Assembly: GCA_034620365.1 (NCBI GenBank) | Contig: JAQGEQ010000283.1 | Span: 310,001 to 374,000 of the forward strand | DNA length: 64,000 bases | From: Pegea sp. RAD2-039 | Lineage: Eukaryota; Chordata; Thaliacea; Salpida; Salpidae | Reading direction: 5' to 3' | Shown: piece after piece, positions 23,618 to 35,176 of the stretch | How the letters are laid out: the number at the start of each line of letters is the position of its first letter | How positions within the stretch are numbered: position 1 is the first letter of the stretch | Translations under genes and position numbers: made by a program | Notes under the pieces: generated by a model | Told to the model about the DNA's origin: nothing | Databases searched by the model: none | What the model saw: the letters and a program-made list of their open reading frames with translations, nothing else

Positions 23618-24411
23618 ATGAACTTGATACAAGGCAGTAACTTTGCACGAAAAAGAAAACTGTCATCAGATGTTGATGAGAAAACTTTTAATAATGAAAC
23701 TGCAAAAAAGAAAATTTTGGCAAACACTTCTGGTGTAATATATGGCTGGTATAAAAGTAATGCTGTTCAAACTAGTTTAAATAATACTAAAGAAAATCCA
23801 ACAACTACAAGTCTCCCTTATAAAGAGACTAACAGCGATAAAAAGGCATTCAAAGAGAAAGAAAATAATGAAGAAAACAAGCAATCTTCTAATTTAAAAA
23901 TCAAATATGAATGCTTAGATTGTAACAAGAGATTTAAATTCAAATCTCAGCTTGTTTATCATGAAAGAACTCATACTGGTGAGAAGCCATATGAATGTAT
24001 AGTCTGTGAAAGAAAATTTAGTCACAGATCTAGTCTTCTATGTCATGAAAGAACTCATACAGGCGAGAAGCCATATGAATGTGCTATTTGTGGAAGACTA
24101 TTTGCTCAAAATTCCAATCTTTTAACTCATGAAAGAACTCATACTAGCGAGAAGCCATATGAATGCATTGTTTGTGGAAGACGATTTGCTCGAAATTCCA
24201 ATCTTGTAACTCATGAAAGGACTCATACTGGTGAGAAACCATTGAATGCATTGTTTGTGAAAGAAAGTTTAGTCAAAAGTATAGCCTTCTATGTCATGAA
24301 AGAACCCATGCTGGTGAGAAGCCTTATGAATTTGCTGTTTGTAGAAGACGATTTGCTCGAAGTACTAGTCTTGTAACTCATGAAAGGACTCACACCGGCG
24401 AGAAACTATAG
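23618..24411 (+). pseudogene. C2H2 zinc-finger gene, class I, broken by a 1-base deletion
   Basis: The N-terminal region and four good fingers ([32 protein letters not shown]) are intact to TGEKP at 24240. There CCATATGAATGC of the paralogues has become CCATTGAATGC, a one-base deletion. As written, the frame continues with about 44 foreign residues and stops at 24376, giving a 252-residue protein. In the shifted frame two more fingers can be read (QKYSLLCH and RSTSLVTH) up to TGEKL and TAG at 24409-24411; the second has lost its first zinc Cys (YEF for YEC). It is therefore either a young pseudogene or a four-finger protein with a novel tail. Its N-terminal region pairs it with the 3.3 kb gene. 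Confidence 0.8.
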
Positions 24412-25700
24412 GAATATATATTTTTTTGAAAAAAAATTTAGTGGAAATTCAAGTCGATTACGCCATGAAATGATGCATGTTTCTCAGAAAAAGTGAGATC
24501 ATTTTTCTGGTCAAAGTTTACTAACAATTTATAAGAAGAAATAAATAGCTTTGTGAAGATCAGAGGGTTTAAAAATATAGTTTTTAAAATTGTTTTTTCG
24601 GTTTAAGTTGATTTTATTTTATTAATAATTCTTTTATTGATCAAATGGTGTATGTTACAGTAAATAATAATGATTTGACAAGTTATTTTTTTTATTGTTT
24701 GTGATCGACGGTACGTATTTTTTTTTTGTAAACGAACTATATCTTATTTTGTTTTTATTCCAAATTTTTTAAACCCACAAGTTATTTATTGTACTTTATT
24801 TATTATTAAAAAGTTTCTGTATTTAGATTTTAATTTCTTAGTTAATCAATGCTAAGATGTTAAGAAATCCGTTTAAAACCTTAAATTTCTGCAACTTATT
24901 ACTCTTTACAATCTGCTTTTATTTTTTAATTGAAACTTCAGTTTTTAGTAAATACTCAAAATAATTTCAAGAAAATATTGTTTTTCAAACTCATAAAATC
25001 TCTTTTTTCAAACCCAATGCTATTTTGTTTATCATTTCATTTTAGAAATAAATACTTTTTAATAAATCATATTACATCATAATTAATCCCTTCTGCTATA
25101 GCACTTAGACGTTTATTACCCAAATGGTTAAAACTAACTTAAAAGATTAAGTTGATGAAAAATTGAAATAATTTTCTTATTACTTAATTCATAAAAAAAA
25201 ATGTTTAAGAAATAATTCAGTTTATTATTTACGATATTAGAAAACTGGAAATTTTATTAGATAAACGAAAAGTTGATTTAACACATCTGTCCACACGATA
25301 TCTTAGCCAAAAATCATAATGTTTATAATAAACATTATAAATTATGTATGTAATAATTAACATTTTAACTGCAAAGAATAATCATATATATTATTACAAA
25401 TGTAATAGCAATTTTTAACGTTTTTGTAACGTTTTTTCACAATTTTTTTCAAAGCATTTTTCAAATAATTTAAAAAAAAACAAACATATTTAAGAAAATG
25501 TTTGGAAATTCTGGAGGTGTGTTTAGAAAAAACAACTTTGAAATTTAAAAACTTAAATTAGTAATTCAAATTTGAAGTAAATATTTTTTGTTTAAATGAT
25601 TTAAACCTAAATATAAAAACTCAAATTGAAAACTTGATACTACGATGAAAAGTTGTTTAAAAATTATGTTTTCGAATGGTGTCATCCTGGAGTCCCTTTG
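24412..25700 (+). repeat. 3' flank of class I ZNF gene
   Basis: Begins with the decayed last finger (RHEMMHVSQKK at about 24460-24495; the first Cys codons are destroyed by TTTTTTTGAA), then the common class I flank, the hairpin at 25316-25338 and block C at about 25500-25700. No intact gene. Confidence 0.7.
25316..25338. repeat. Perfect 11-bp inverted repeat (hairpin)
   Basis: Arms ATAATGTTTAT and ATAAACATTAT around one base; same element as at 1967-1989. Confidence 0.8.
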
Positions 25701-25977
25701 GTTTTTTGTTAGTATTAGTAACTTTAAATACTTGTTTTCGTTTTTTATTATTTAGAATTAGTTATATTTAACATTATTTGTTGTGCTTAGTATGATCATT
25801 GAAACAATTTAACTTGTTTTGCTTGTTTCAAATACTTTATTCTAAAACAAATGTTATTTCATAAGATTATTCTACCTTTGGAACATATTCCTTATGGTTA
25901 CTAAATCAATGCTTTGCTTAAACAATTTAATTTTTTATCATTTGAGAAAAATCAATTTGAGTTTACCTCATTGATAA

Positions 25978-26055
25978 TCAATCAAGGATAACTTTATTCT
26001 TTGGTTCCACCACAAGTTGGTTACTGTTATCAAGCAAGGTAGGTATTTTCGACCT
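25978..26055 (-). mobile_element. Non-LTR retrotransposon relic (RT linker)
   Basis: On the minus strand the frame RSKIPTLLDNSNQLVVEPKN and KV is open. It is the inverted counterpart of 1240-1317 and shorter than the 50.8 kb relic. It was probably inherited by duplication of the whole flank. Confidence 0.55.
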
Positions 26056-26289
26056 CTCCTTAATCTTTTAACTAATAATTGTATTACATGACATATCTTA
26101 AAAAATTATTTTAAACATTCTTGACATACCAAAAAGTAAAAGTTTTTAAATAATCATCTACTTTAAACCAATTGAAGGTTTGTATTCTTCTAATACCGTT
26201 TGGAAAGATCTCTTAACATAAATTTTTAACTAAATGAAAATAAATGAAAAGTGAAATATTGATTCTGATGTGATTTGTTTTTTGGATTA

Positions 26290-27300
26290 TCTTGCTCTGC
26301 TATTCTTATATAAATTAATGCCAAAAATTTGCTTGATTGGGGTTTTAAGTACTTTAACTAGGCCATGTTGAAACAAATTTATGTTATCCTCTCTAACAAC
26401 ATTTATTCACTTAAAAATGTATCTGCTAACAATGATATTACTTTACTAATTCGAAAACTGCTTCAAGTTTTATTACAATTATCCTTTGAAACTGGCTAAT
26501 AATGGTTAGTAATTCTAAAAAGCCTTTTTTATTTCAATTTTTTAATAATAATTTCCGATATTTTGTACGTCTTATGAGGATTGCAAAAACCACTGCTGAT
26601 TTTGAACAAAAGCTAATTTTTAATTTTATTGTTTAAAATAAATTTTATTAATGGAAAGACATTGTTACGATGATATAAAGCTCTTTTTTTAGAAACTTTT
26701 TTATATTACTTTCATTCATTTGCTGATAAAAGGTTTAAGTATCCGCAGTAAACAAATCAAAGAAAAAGTTTTTTTTAAGTTTTGTTATCAATTCTGTTTC
26801 ATCTCTTTTTAACTTTCTACTACGAGTTTGTTATTCAATCTTTCTCTTTCAATTATGAAATCTTTCAGTCAACCAATGATTCTCAGATCACAGTTTCTGA
26901 TTTAACTTTTGTCAGAAACTTCAAACGACGAGATAAAGGCGACTCACCTAACTTATTTTTGAAATGTATATTATTTTGTTGTATTTTTAACACGTTTTAT
27001 TTGTACAAATACAAATAAAGAAGAACTTGTTTTTGTATCAAATAGCAAAAATAATTCTAATTAAATGAAATATAACTCAAAAATGAAGGCTACTAAGTAA
27101 GTGTATCAAGGAGCAAAAATTTATATAAAAAATTGCTCTGCTTTAACTTTACCTATTAATGAAACTAAAACTGATCTATACAGTTTAAGTTATTAGATAA
27201 AACAAACAAAAAATTGACAAAATAATATATTTCTTTTTAAGAACATCAAAATATTTGATAACATAATTTTGTAGCCTATAGTTGTCGTAAGAGCAAACTA
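26290..27300 (+). repeat. Duplicated block A, copy 2
   Basis: Inverted copy of 1-1030. It contains a frame to 27018 ending FNTFYLYKYK and a minus-strand frame (27185-27397) with YDNYRLQNYV and ILSIFCLFYLIT. Both remain open in the 59 kb copy. Between those copies the minus-strand frame shows about three silent and two replacement changes, too few to judge coding. Confidence 0.7.
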
Positions 27301-29620
27301 TTGTACTCTGTAGTTTATTTAAAAAAAATAACTTAAAACTCCTATGATAAAAGAACCTTGAAGTAAATCTTTCTAACTTGAAGAAAACTATATACAAATT
27401 TATCTAAAAATCAATTAATATAATATGATCTTTGCCTAATCATTTTTTGCTGGTTTGTGTAACCTTACCACTTATGCAGTTTTTCCGAACCTTTTTTTAG
27501 TCACAGTTAGATTTTACAACTTTCGTTTCTCAGTAATCTGGACTTTTTTTATTGACATTACTTTTTTGATTTTAGAAATTGGTTGTAGATTTCTGGTTTT
27601 ATTTAATGTAGATTTTATATAATAAACCATATACAAAATTTAGTTGATATTCTAAAACTATTATATATAATATGCTATATGAAATAAAATCATCTCCAAT
27701 ATAACTAGTCCATAACATACCAGATTGGTTTTTTAAAATTAACATCTTCAGAATTAACATATTGAGTTGCTAAAACAGTTTGAATTACTTTCCTTATTTT
27801 TTAACTTTATAGGTAAAACAGGAGAACTAACAAATGCTAATTTGTTACCAGTCCATTTTAATCTAATCGATGAAACGTTTTGTTTCATTACTTTTATGTC
27901 AAACTTGCTTGTAATTTGAGTTCTTATTTCTTTACACATATATTTCTTTACAAAATAATACAGGATTTGTACATTTTAATATCAGATATTTTTTATTTTT
28001 CTGTACATCTTTTTGAGCGCTTTAGTATCTTGATGGTTTTGGAACTTTAAATCTCAAACAACGGAATAAGTTGCTAAATGAGATAGAATGATTTTCGTTT
28101 TTTATAATCTTTTTCATATTATAGTTTTCTTAATCTAATTTCAATACATCATACGTACTGATATATGTTGATTTGTTACATTGATGGTTTTATGAATGAT
28201 TTTAAAGTAATAATTAAGAATTGATAAATCTTCACAAATAAAAATTCAAAAAACAACGCTACAAAAAGTGAGATGTGTATCTCAAAAATCTATAAAATAA
28301 TAAAATTTAAAAGAGTATTTCAAATTTGAGGCAAATATTTTTGTTTAAATTTTTTTAACTTCAAAATACTAACTCATATTGTAAAGCTTTATACCAAGAA
28401 TGAAAATTGTTTAATATTCACTTTTTGGAAGGTATCATCCTTAACACATTTTGGCTGTCTTGTTGGTATTAGCAACTTTAAATACTTATTTTTATCATTT
28501 ATTAGTTCACATTTAGTGGTAAATTCTTCATTCCAAACAAATTTTATTTCATAAGACTTTTTCATAAGACTATTTCAACTAAGGAATAATCTGTATATAG
28601 TTATAATCAGTTACTGCACCGATGGTTTTTTAAATTAGCAACTTAATGGTTGGTTCGATAACTAGAATTACCAAGAGTTGAAATGGATCTACAGTTATGT
28701 ATCTAATGTAGAAGTAGTAAACCGAACAGTTTAAAACACTCTAGCAACTTGCTTACAAGAATATTAATCGTGAAGTTTAAAATTGATACAGTAGTAACCG
28801 ATAAGAAAATATCAGTTTTTCTGCCGTATTTCTGGTGTTACAAAATTATAAAGTATTGATCTAACTATTTGGGTAAGAAATAGTCAAGTTTTATAGAAGA
28901 TGATTTATTTATGATGATGTAATTGTCGATAATATGAAATGTTAAAAAACTTCATTTCCTAAATTTATAGTATGAAAAGGATAATAACGTTTATTGTTAT
29001 TATCTCCAACAAGCATTTCAAGAATGGAAATAGATTTTAAGATTTCAAACATTAGTTTTCTCATAAAAATTGCAATAATTACTAAAAACTGTAGTTTTAC
29101 TTTCATAATAATAAAAAAACACAAAATTAATCAGTTTTACAAACATATAAGGATTTAACGAATCTTTAGAGAGTAACTAAAAAGTAACCACAATTTCGAT
29201 TGCCTTTATCAACTAAAAAAATATAATTACTTTCAAAAACTTGTTGAAAAATAATAGAAGATGTTAACAAATACTTAAAATACAAACTTCGAAAATTAAG
29301 GATAACAAGCAAATTTTTTAATAGTTTACAAAAGAGCTGTACGAAAATAACAACATGAGAATACCAACTTTAATTCAAAGTAAAATATTAAATTTAAAAC
29401 CATTATTATGTATTGTAGACTTACACACTATTTCAATAATAGAGCAATCATTAAAATAGTTAATTACAGCATTTATTGCAACAACCAGCCAAACAAAAAA
29501 TTATTATTTCATTTCCTTTAAACTCCAAGATCTTTATATAGTTAAGATACTTTTTAGTTTAAAAATATTTTCATTTATCCATACTTGAATTGTGAGTAAA
29601 CGTTTACCAGCAAAATGATT
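27300..29620 (-). repeat. 3' flank of class II ZNF gene (29.6 kb)
   Basis: Continuous inverted match to 36308-38690 and 56839-59160. No gene is recognised apart from the 54-codon frame at 28942-29106. A 61-codon frame at 27754-27939 is broken in the other copies and is not called. Confidence 0.7.
28942..29106 (-). other. 54-codon frame, second copy
   Basis: Starts MKVKLQFLVIIAIF and ends GNEVF and TAA. Same length as the copies at 10.9, 36.8 and 57.2 kb, and 515 nt downstream of the class II ZNF stop. Coding status is doubtful, as at the first copy. Confidence 0.25.
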
Positions 29621-30583
29621 TTACTTCTTCTGATTAAAATGAGTTCTTTTGTGGTATGAAAGACTGGAATTTTGACTAAATTTTCTTCCACAAACAATAC
29701 ATTCATATGGCTTCTCACCAGTATGGGTTCTTTCATGACATAACAAATGGGTTTTTTGACTAAACTTTCTTTCACAAACAATACATTCATATGGCTTTTC
29801 ACCAGTATGAGTTCTTTCATGATTTAAAAGACTGAAATTATGTGCAAATTTTCTTTCACAAACAATACATTCATATGGCTTCTCACCAGTATGAGTTCTT
29901 TCATGACTTAAAAGATTAGATCTATGACTAAATCGTCTTCCACAAACAATGCATTCATATGGCTTCTCACCAGTATGAGTTCGTTCATGACCTAAAAGAC
30001 TAGATCTTTGACTAAATTTTCTTTCACAAACAATGCATTCATATGGTTTCTCACCAGTATGAGTTCTTTCATGACATAACAAATGGGTTTTTCGACTAAA
30101 CTTTCTTTCACAAACAATACATTCATATGGCTTTTCACCAGTATGAGTTCTTTCATGACATAACAAATGGGTTTTTTGACTAAACTTTCTTTCACAAACA
30201 ATACATTCATATGGCTTCTCGCCAGTATGAGTTCTTTCATGATAAACAAGCTGAGATTTGAATTTAAATTTCTTGTTACAGTCTAAGCATTCATATTTGA
30301 TTTTGAAATTAGATGATTGTTTGTTTTCTTCATTATTTTCTTTCCTTTTGAATGCTGTTTTATGGCTGTTAGTCTCTTTATAATGGCAACTTGTATTTGT
30401 TGGAATTTCTTTAGCATTACTTAAAATACTTTGATCAACATGACTTTTAAACAAGCTATATACTCCACCAGAAGTGTTTGCCAAAATTTTCTTTTCTGCA
30501 GTTTTATTATTAAAACATTTCTCATCATCATCTGATGACAGTTTTCTTTTTCGTGCAAAGTTGCTGCCTTGTATCAAGTTCAT
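29621..30583 (-). CDS. C2H2 zinc-finger protein, class II, 8 fingers
   Basis: A 320-residue probable nuclear DNA-binding protein. After the charged N-terminal region ([13 protein letters not shown], residues 11-23) come eight fingers: [56 protein letters not shown] and QNSSLSYH, ending KRTHFNQKK and TAA. All zinc ligands are present. The frame is open 45 nt further upstream through the splice acceptor (coding FLQPINLK), but those codons straddle the intron border, so the ATG at 30583 is preferred. The order of the last fingers matches the 9.4 kb gene, from which it seems to differ mainly by gain or loss of whole 84-nt units. Convergent with the 23.6 kb gene and divergent from the 35.2 kb gene. 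Confidence 0.9.
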   Translation of the reverse strand: MNLIQGSNFARKRKLSSDDDEKCFNNKTAEKKILANTSGGVYSLFKSHVDQSILSNAKEIPTNTSCHYKETNSHKTAFKRKENNEENKQSSNFKIKYECLDCNKKFKFKSQLVYHERTHTGEKPYECIVCERKFSQKTHLLCHERTHTGEKPYECIVCERKFSRKTHLLCHERTHTGEKPYECIVCERKFSQRSSLLGHERTHTGEKPYECIVCGRRFSHRSNLLSHERTHTGEKPYECIVCERKFAHNFSLLNHERTHTGEKPYECIVCERKFSQKTHLLCHERTHTGEKPYECIVCGRKFSQNSSLSYHKRTHFNQKK

Positions 30584-31690
30584 TTTCAAGTTAATAGGCT
30601 GAAGAAAAAGAACTTTTTTAATTTTCAAATGTGCATAAAATAATTTTACTTTTAAGTGATATATTATTTTTATATGAACAAAGTTAGTTTACTAATGATA
30701 ACAATCAAGTTTAGATCAAGTTTTGTAAAAGTCTTAACCACAAACTTCTGATGTTCTATATACATATTTTTGTTTAAACCGAATTTGAAGAAAAATTTTT
30801 TGTAAACTTTTCCGAGTATTTTCACAAATTGTTGGTGATAGTTCAATATTTAGACAACAAAATTTCCAATTCTATATTAAAGAAATAGAAATAAATTCTT
30901 CTATAGAAAAGGCATTATTGTTTTACATGTAGCATTTTCGAGGGCAAAACACGTTTGCTAGTGGAAATGATAACATGAGTTCAGAAACTAAAAAATAAAA
31001 AGTATTTAATAGTTATAAGATTTAACAGTGTTTAAAATAGATCAACAAAAAGATAAAATTGATTTTACAGGTTTTAATCTTCAGTTATTTATCTCATTTT
31101 CAAGTGTAAAGTCCTCAATAGAGTTCACTTGTATGATGTTACATTAATAGTGAGCAACGATTAATCAAAAAATATATCAAACTATTTCTAGTTATTTTTA
31201 ATTACATATATACTTAGTTATGTTTATATATTATATTTTAGTTATAGTTAGAGAATATTCTAATCAAAAGTCAAGACTTAATATTGACTTATTGAATATA
31301 CATTAGATTTAATTTAGAAACGATAAGCTCAACCTCAAAAAATAGATATTTAAATATCATGGAAATGTATACTGAATTTATAACTTACAAGCCAATATAA
31401 ACGAACAAAGATTGATTTAAAGTCTAATATTTTGACTGTTATAAACATTTACTACAAATTTTTATTTTAAAAAAGTTCATGTCTAAACGCTATACCTGCA
31501 AATACTTCCCAAAAATCAATACTAACAATTGTCCTATAAAATTAAGCAAGCTACATAAGTTTACAAAACATCGAAAATCATTCATGATCATCTAACAACA
31601 ATCATTTTTCTCTATTGACATTAAGTTTACAAGTAACTAAAAGAGACAAAAGAGAGCAACAAAACCTTATAATTTAAAAAAAAATTATGA

Positions 31691-31730
31691 TAATATATAT
31701 AACACAATGACGTTACCAAACATAATAACT
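31691..31730 (-). promoter_or_regulatory. Conserved CRE-like and TATA-rich element
   Basis: Minus strand TTTGGTAACGTCATTGTG and a TTATATATATTA run, about 1.1 kb before the ATG of the 29.6 kb gene. Confidence 0.4.
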
Positions 31731-32420
31731 TTTGGTCAAAGTCTTCTTAAGAATATATATATATATGTTTGAATTATAAAAGTGATCTTCTAATGTTCAA
31801 AACAGTTTGGAAAAATAATAATTTTGAAAGCAGTGTTAGAAACAAAACATTCTTTGCACGCAAATTCTGATGAGGTTATCAAAGTTATAGAAGCTTTTGC
31901 TATTATGATTTTGTTGTTTGCTGATTAACATTTTGATGCTTTTACTGCTTTGTTCTCAATATTTTAGTACAATACATCTTTTTATTATTATAAAGTAACT
32001 GCAAAATCCAAACTTTGTAAGAGTATTTATTCATTCAGTTTTATTATTTTGAGTAATTTATATTTTTAAAAGTTGCAAACAAAAAATAAATTTCAAGAAG
32101 TACTTACAGATATTAATCATTTATTTTTATTTTTATAAATCCTCTGAAAAACTATTCTAAAAGTTATATTTATTTTTGGATCAGTTTGTGGTTGTGTTTG
32201 ACTGAATACAGTAACTAATTGCTAGAAAAACTTGATTTCACAAAAAAGAATATTAAAGTGATATAACAACTATGTACCATCTATAAAGCAATGATTAAGT
32301 GAAGTGTTAAGAAAGAATTTCAAGAATAGCAGTAAGAAGTACATTTTAATTCACAAAGCTACCAACAATAAGTGGAAAAGTAGTGTTGTTATTGTTAGAA
32401 GTGTAAGTAGAATATTTTAC

Positions 32421-32434
32421 CATTTACGTAAATG
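32421..32434. repeat. Perfect 14-bp palindrome
   Basis: CATTTACGTAAATG equals its own reverse complement. The same palindrome is at 21767-21780, and one-base variants are at about 6253 and 43850, in the far 5' flank of each gene. It could be a homodimer binding site (TTACGTAA is a C/EBP or PAR-bZIP-type core) or just duplicated sequence. Confidence 0.5.
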
Positions 32435-33140
32435 TTTCATCCCCTATTACTCTATATACCTAGTTCATTCTGTAGTCAACACTGGTTTGTTAGTAATGTT
32501 TTGTTAGTTTTTTTCGTTATTAGTTTCCTTTTACAAATTGAATAAAGTTAAAGATGAAAGTTTTCAGATATGGAATTTTAGTATCAGATTTTCAATACTA
32601 TTCAAAATGAAATTTTTAGATAAATGTTCTTGACTGTCAAATTATTAGAATTGATTTAAATTTTATTAGTTTATATTGCCTTATCTGTTATACAATTCTT
32701 ATAAATTACAAGGGTTGTTAATTTATTGATTTTTTTAATTGAGCTTTTAATGTTTAACTTTCTTGTGTATTTTATTTTATTTTTAAAGTTTCAATTTTCT
32801 TTTCCATTTATTTTCTGCATTATAAGTAAATCAAAATCAACACTTAAATTTGAATTTATTGAGTATATTGAAAATATTGACTCTATTTTATTTATCATTA
32901 AAACTTAAAAAAACACTTTTAATACGTTTTTTGAATTAATTGTTGATCTTAATGTATGTTACATCATAAATTTAAATTTTATTGAAAAACTAACAATTAG
33001 ATATTGGATAAAACCATTTAAAATTGTTTCTTGAAATCTTTAAAAGTAGGTTCTACTTTGTTTTCATCTGTTTGAACTGTTTCAACCTTTTTCTTTCTTG
33101 CATACATTATAATATTTAGTTTGCAGCTCCTTTTAGTATT

Positions 33141-33529
33141 TCCACAAGCAAATGATGTTTTGTTCTCATAAGTGCTACATGTAAAACAACAACAATGTCT
33201 TTCTAATAGAAGAGGCTTTTTTGTTACAATATAAACCTCAGTATTTTGCTATTTCATTTTTGAAATATAAGTAACAATTGTTTTTTGTTTATTGCAAAAA
33301 ATTATCAAGATTTTGTGTTTTAAAATCTCACTTTAAAAACAATCTGTTTATAAAACATGATAAGTTTCTGTTTCAGCGTTCTAGAAAAGTTTTCTTTTAA
33401 CGTGATTGATTTACAGTTACAATTAGCATAAAAACCTTTAAATAAATAAACCTTAAGAAAATGAAAAAAATCATCCATCAAAATTTAATAAACTATCTAT
33501 TGTTTTATTAACATTTTATTTAAATGTTT
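33141..33529. other. Diverged ZNF upstream-like DNA
   Basis: Words such as CACAAGCAAATGATGTTTTGTTCTC, TAATAGAAGAGGC and ACATGATAAGTTTCTG echo the family A 5' flank but are much more diverged. This fits an older, family B-type upstream region. No gene. Confidence 0.4.
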
Positions 33530-33631
33530 AATGAAAAGCCATATGAAAATATTGTTAGTGAAAGAAAGTTTAGTCGAAATTCAAATCGTTGCCATGAAAG
33601 AATTTGCAAAAAAAAGTTAAAAAAGAGTTAA
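33530..33631 (+). pseudogene. Family B ZNF relic (one finger)
   Basis: A single degenerate finger reads NEKPYENIVSERKFSRNSNR and then CHERICKKKL before a TAA. Both zinc Cys of the CXXC are lost (ENIVS). The tail ERICKCKK is shared with the relics at 44.6 and 53 kb. Confidence 0.6.
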
Positions 33632-33699
33632 AAAAAAGATCTGATGATCTGTAAATGTTCTTTTGGAAAACCCGTATATTATGTAAATAGTTAAAATAT

Positions 33700-35176
33700 G
33701 TAAAAAAAATGCAAGCTGCACTAACATAGCGTCTTAAGAAGTTTAGATTTGCAGTTACTCAATATTGCTGAAAAATTTTAATGCACAACAAATATTAATA
33801 GCAAAACCGTAAAAGAATAATAATAATAATCAACAAGCTACAAAATCCAAACAGCAGAAGCTTCTAGAACTTTGTTTCTGTCATCATAATTTACTTACAA
33901 ACAATTTTATGTTTCTAACAATGCTTTCAAAATTATGATTTCTCTCAACTGTTTTGAAGATTAATAAATCACTTTAATAAATCAAACATATTTATATATA
34001 TTCTTAACAAGACTTTAACCAAAAGGTTATATGTTCTGTAACGTCATTTGTGTTATATATATTATCATAATTTGTTTTAAATTATTAGGTTTTGTTGCTC
34101 TCTTTTGTCTCGAATAGTTACTTGTAAACTTAATTTTAAAATAGAAAAATGATTGGTGTTAAATGATCATGTTGATTTTTGATATTTTGTAAACTTATGT
34201 AGATTGCTTAATTTTATAAGACAATTGCTAGTATTGATTTTTGTGAAGTTTTTGCAGGTATTGCGTTTAGACATTAAATTTTCAAACCTTTTTAAAATAA
34301 AAATTTGTATTAAATGTTTATAACTGTCAAAATATTAGACTTTAAGTCAATTTTTGTTCGTTTATATTGGTTTGTAAGCTATAAATTCTTTATACACTTC
34401 CATGATATTAAAGTATTTATTTTTTTTAGTTGAGCTTATCATTTTTAAATTAATTCAATAAGTCAAAATCAACTCTTCAATTTTCATTAGAATATTCTCT
34501 AACTATAACTAAAATATAATATATATATAAATATAATTAAGTATATTTGTAATTAAAAATAACTAGAAATAGTTTGATATATTTTTTGATTTATTGTTGC
34601 TTACTATTAATGTAACATCATACAAGTTCATTTTATTGAGGACTTTACACTTGAATATGAGATAAATAACTGCAGATTAAAATCTGTAAAATTAAGGTTT
34701 AACATCTTGTTGATCTATTTTAAACACTGTTAAATCTTATAATTATAATATACTTTTTAATTTATAGTTTCTGAACTCATGTTATCATTTTCACAAGCAA
34801 ACGTGTTTTGCCCTCGTAACTGCTATATGTAAAACAATAATGCCTTTTCTATAGAAGAATTTATTTCTTTTTATTTAATATAGAATTATATATTTTGTTG
34901 TTTAAACATTGAACTATAACCAACAATTTATGAAAATACTTGCAAAAGTTTACAAAAAATTGTTCTTCAAATTCGTTTTAAATAAAAATATGTATTTAGA
35001 ATATCACAAGTTTCTGAATAAGACTTTTACAAAACTTGATCTAAACTTGATTGTTATCATTAGTAAACAAACTTTGTATATCATATAAAAATAATAAATC
35101 ACTTAAAACTAAAATTATTTTATATGGACAATTTAAAATTAAAAAAGTATTTTTTTTTCAGCCTATTAACTTGAAA
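33700..35176 (+). repeat. 5' flank of the 35.2 kb ZNF gene
   Basis: The first part (to about 33980) is a shortened block F. The rest is the standard family A upstream region, with the promoter-like element at 34027-34065 and an acceptor (TTTTTTTTCAG) ending at 35161. The leader CCTATTAACTTGAAA follows. Confidence 0.65.
34027..34065 (+). promoter_or_regulatory. Conserved CRE-like and TATA-rich element
   Basis: TCTGTAACGTCATTTGTG then TTATATATATTA, about 1.1 kb before the ATG of the 35.2 kb gene. Confidence 0.4.

Larger units (their letters stand above)
30584..33140 (-). repeat. 5' flank of the 29.6 kb ZNF gene
   Basis: The standard family A upstream region. The acceptor TTTTTCTTCAG lies at about 30599-30609 on the minus strand. 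It contains the promoter-like element at 31691-31730 and the palindrome CATTTACGTAAATG at 32421-32434. Beyond about 32960 it resembles the leader of family B relics (compare 6790-6980 and 44380-44560). Confidence 0.65.

Noticed and set aside
27754..27939. 61-codon frame in the class II flank
   Set aside because: The paralogous segments at 38.0-38.2 and 58.5-58.7 kb contain indels and stops in this frame.
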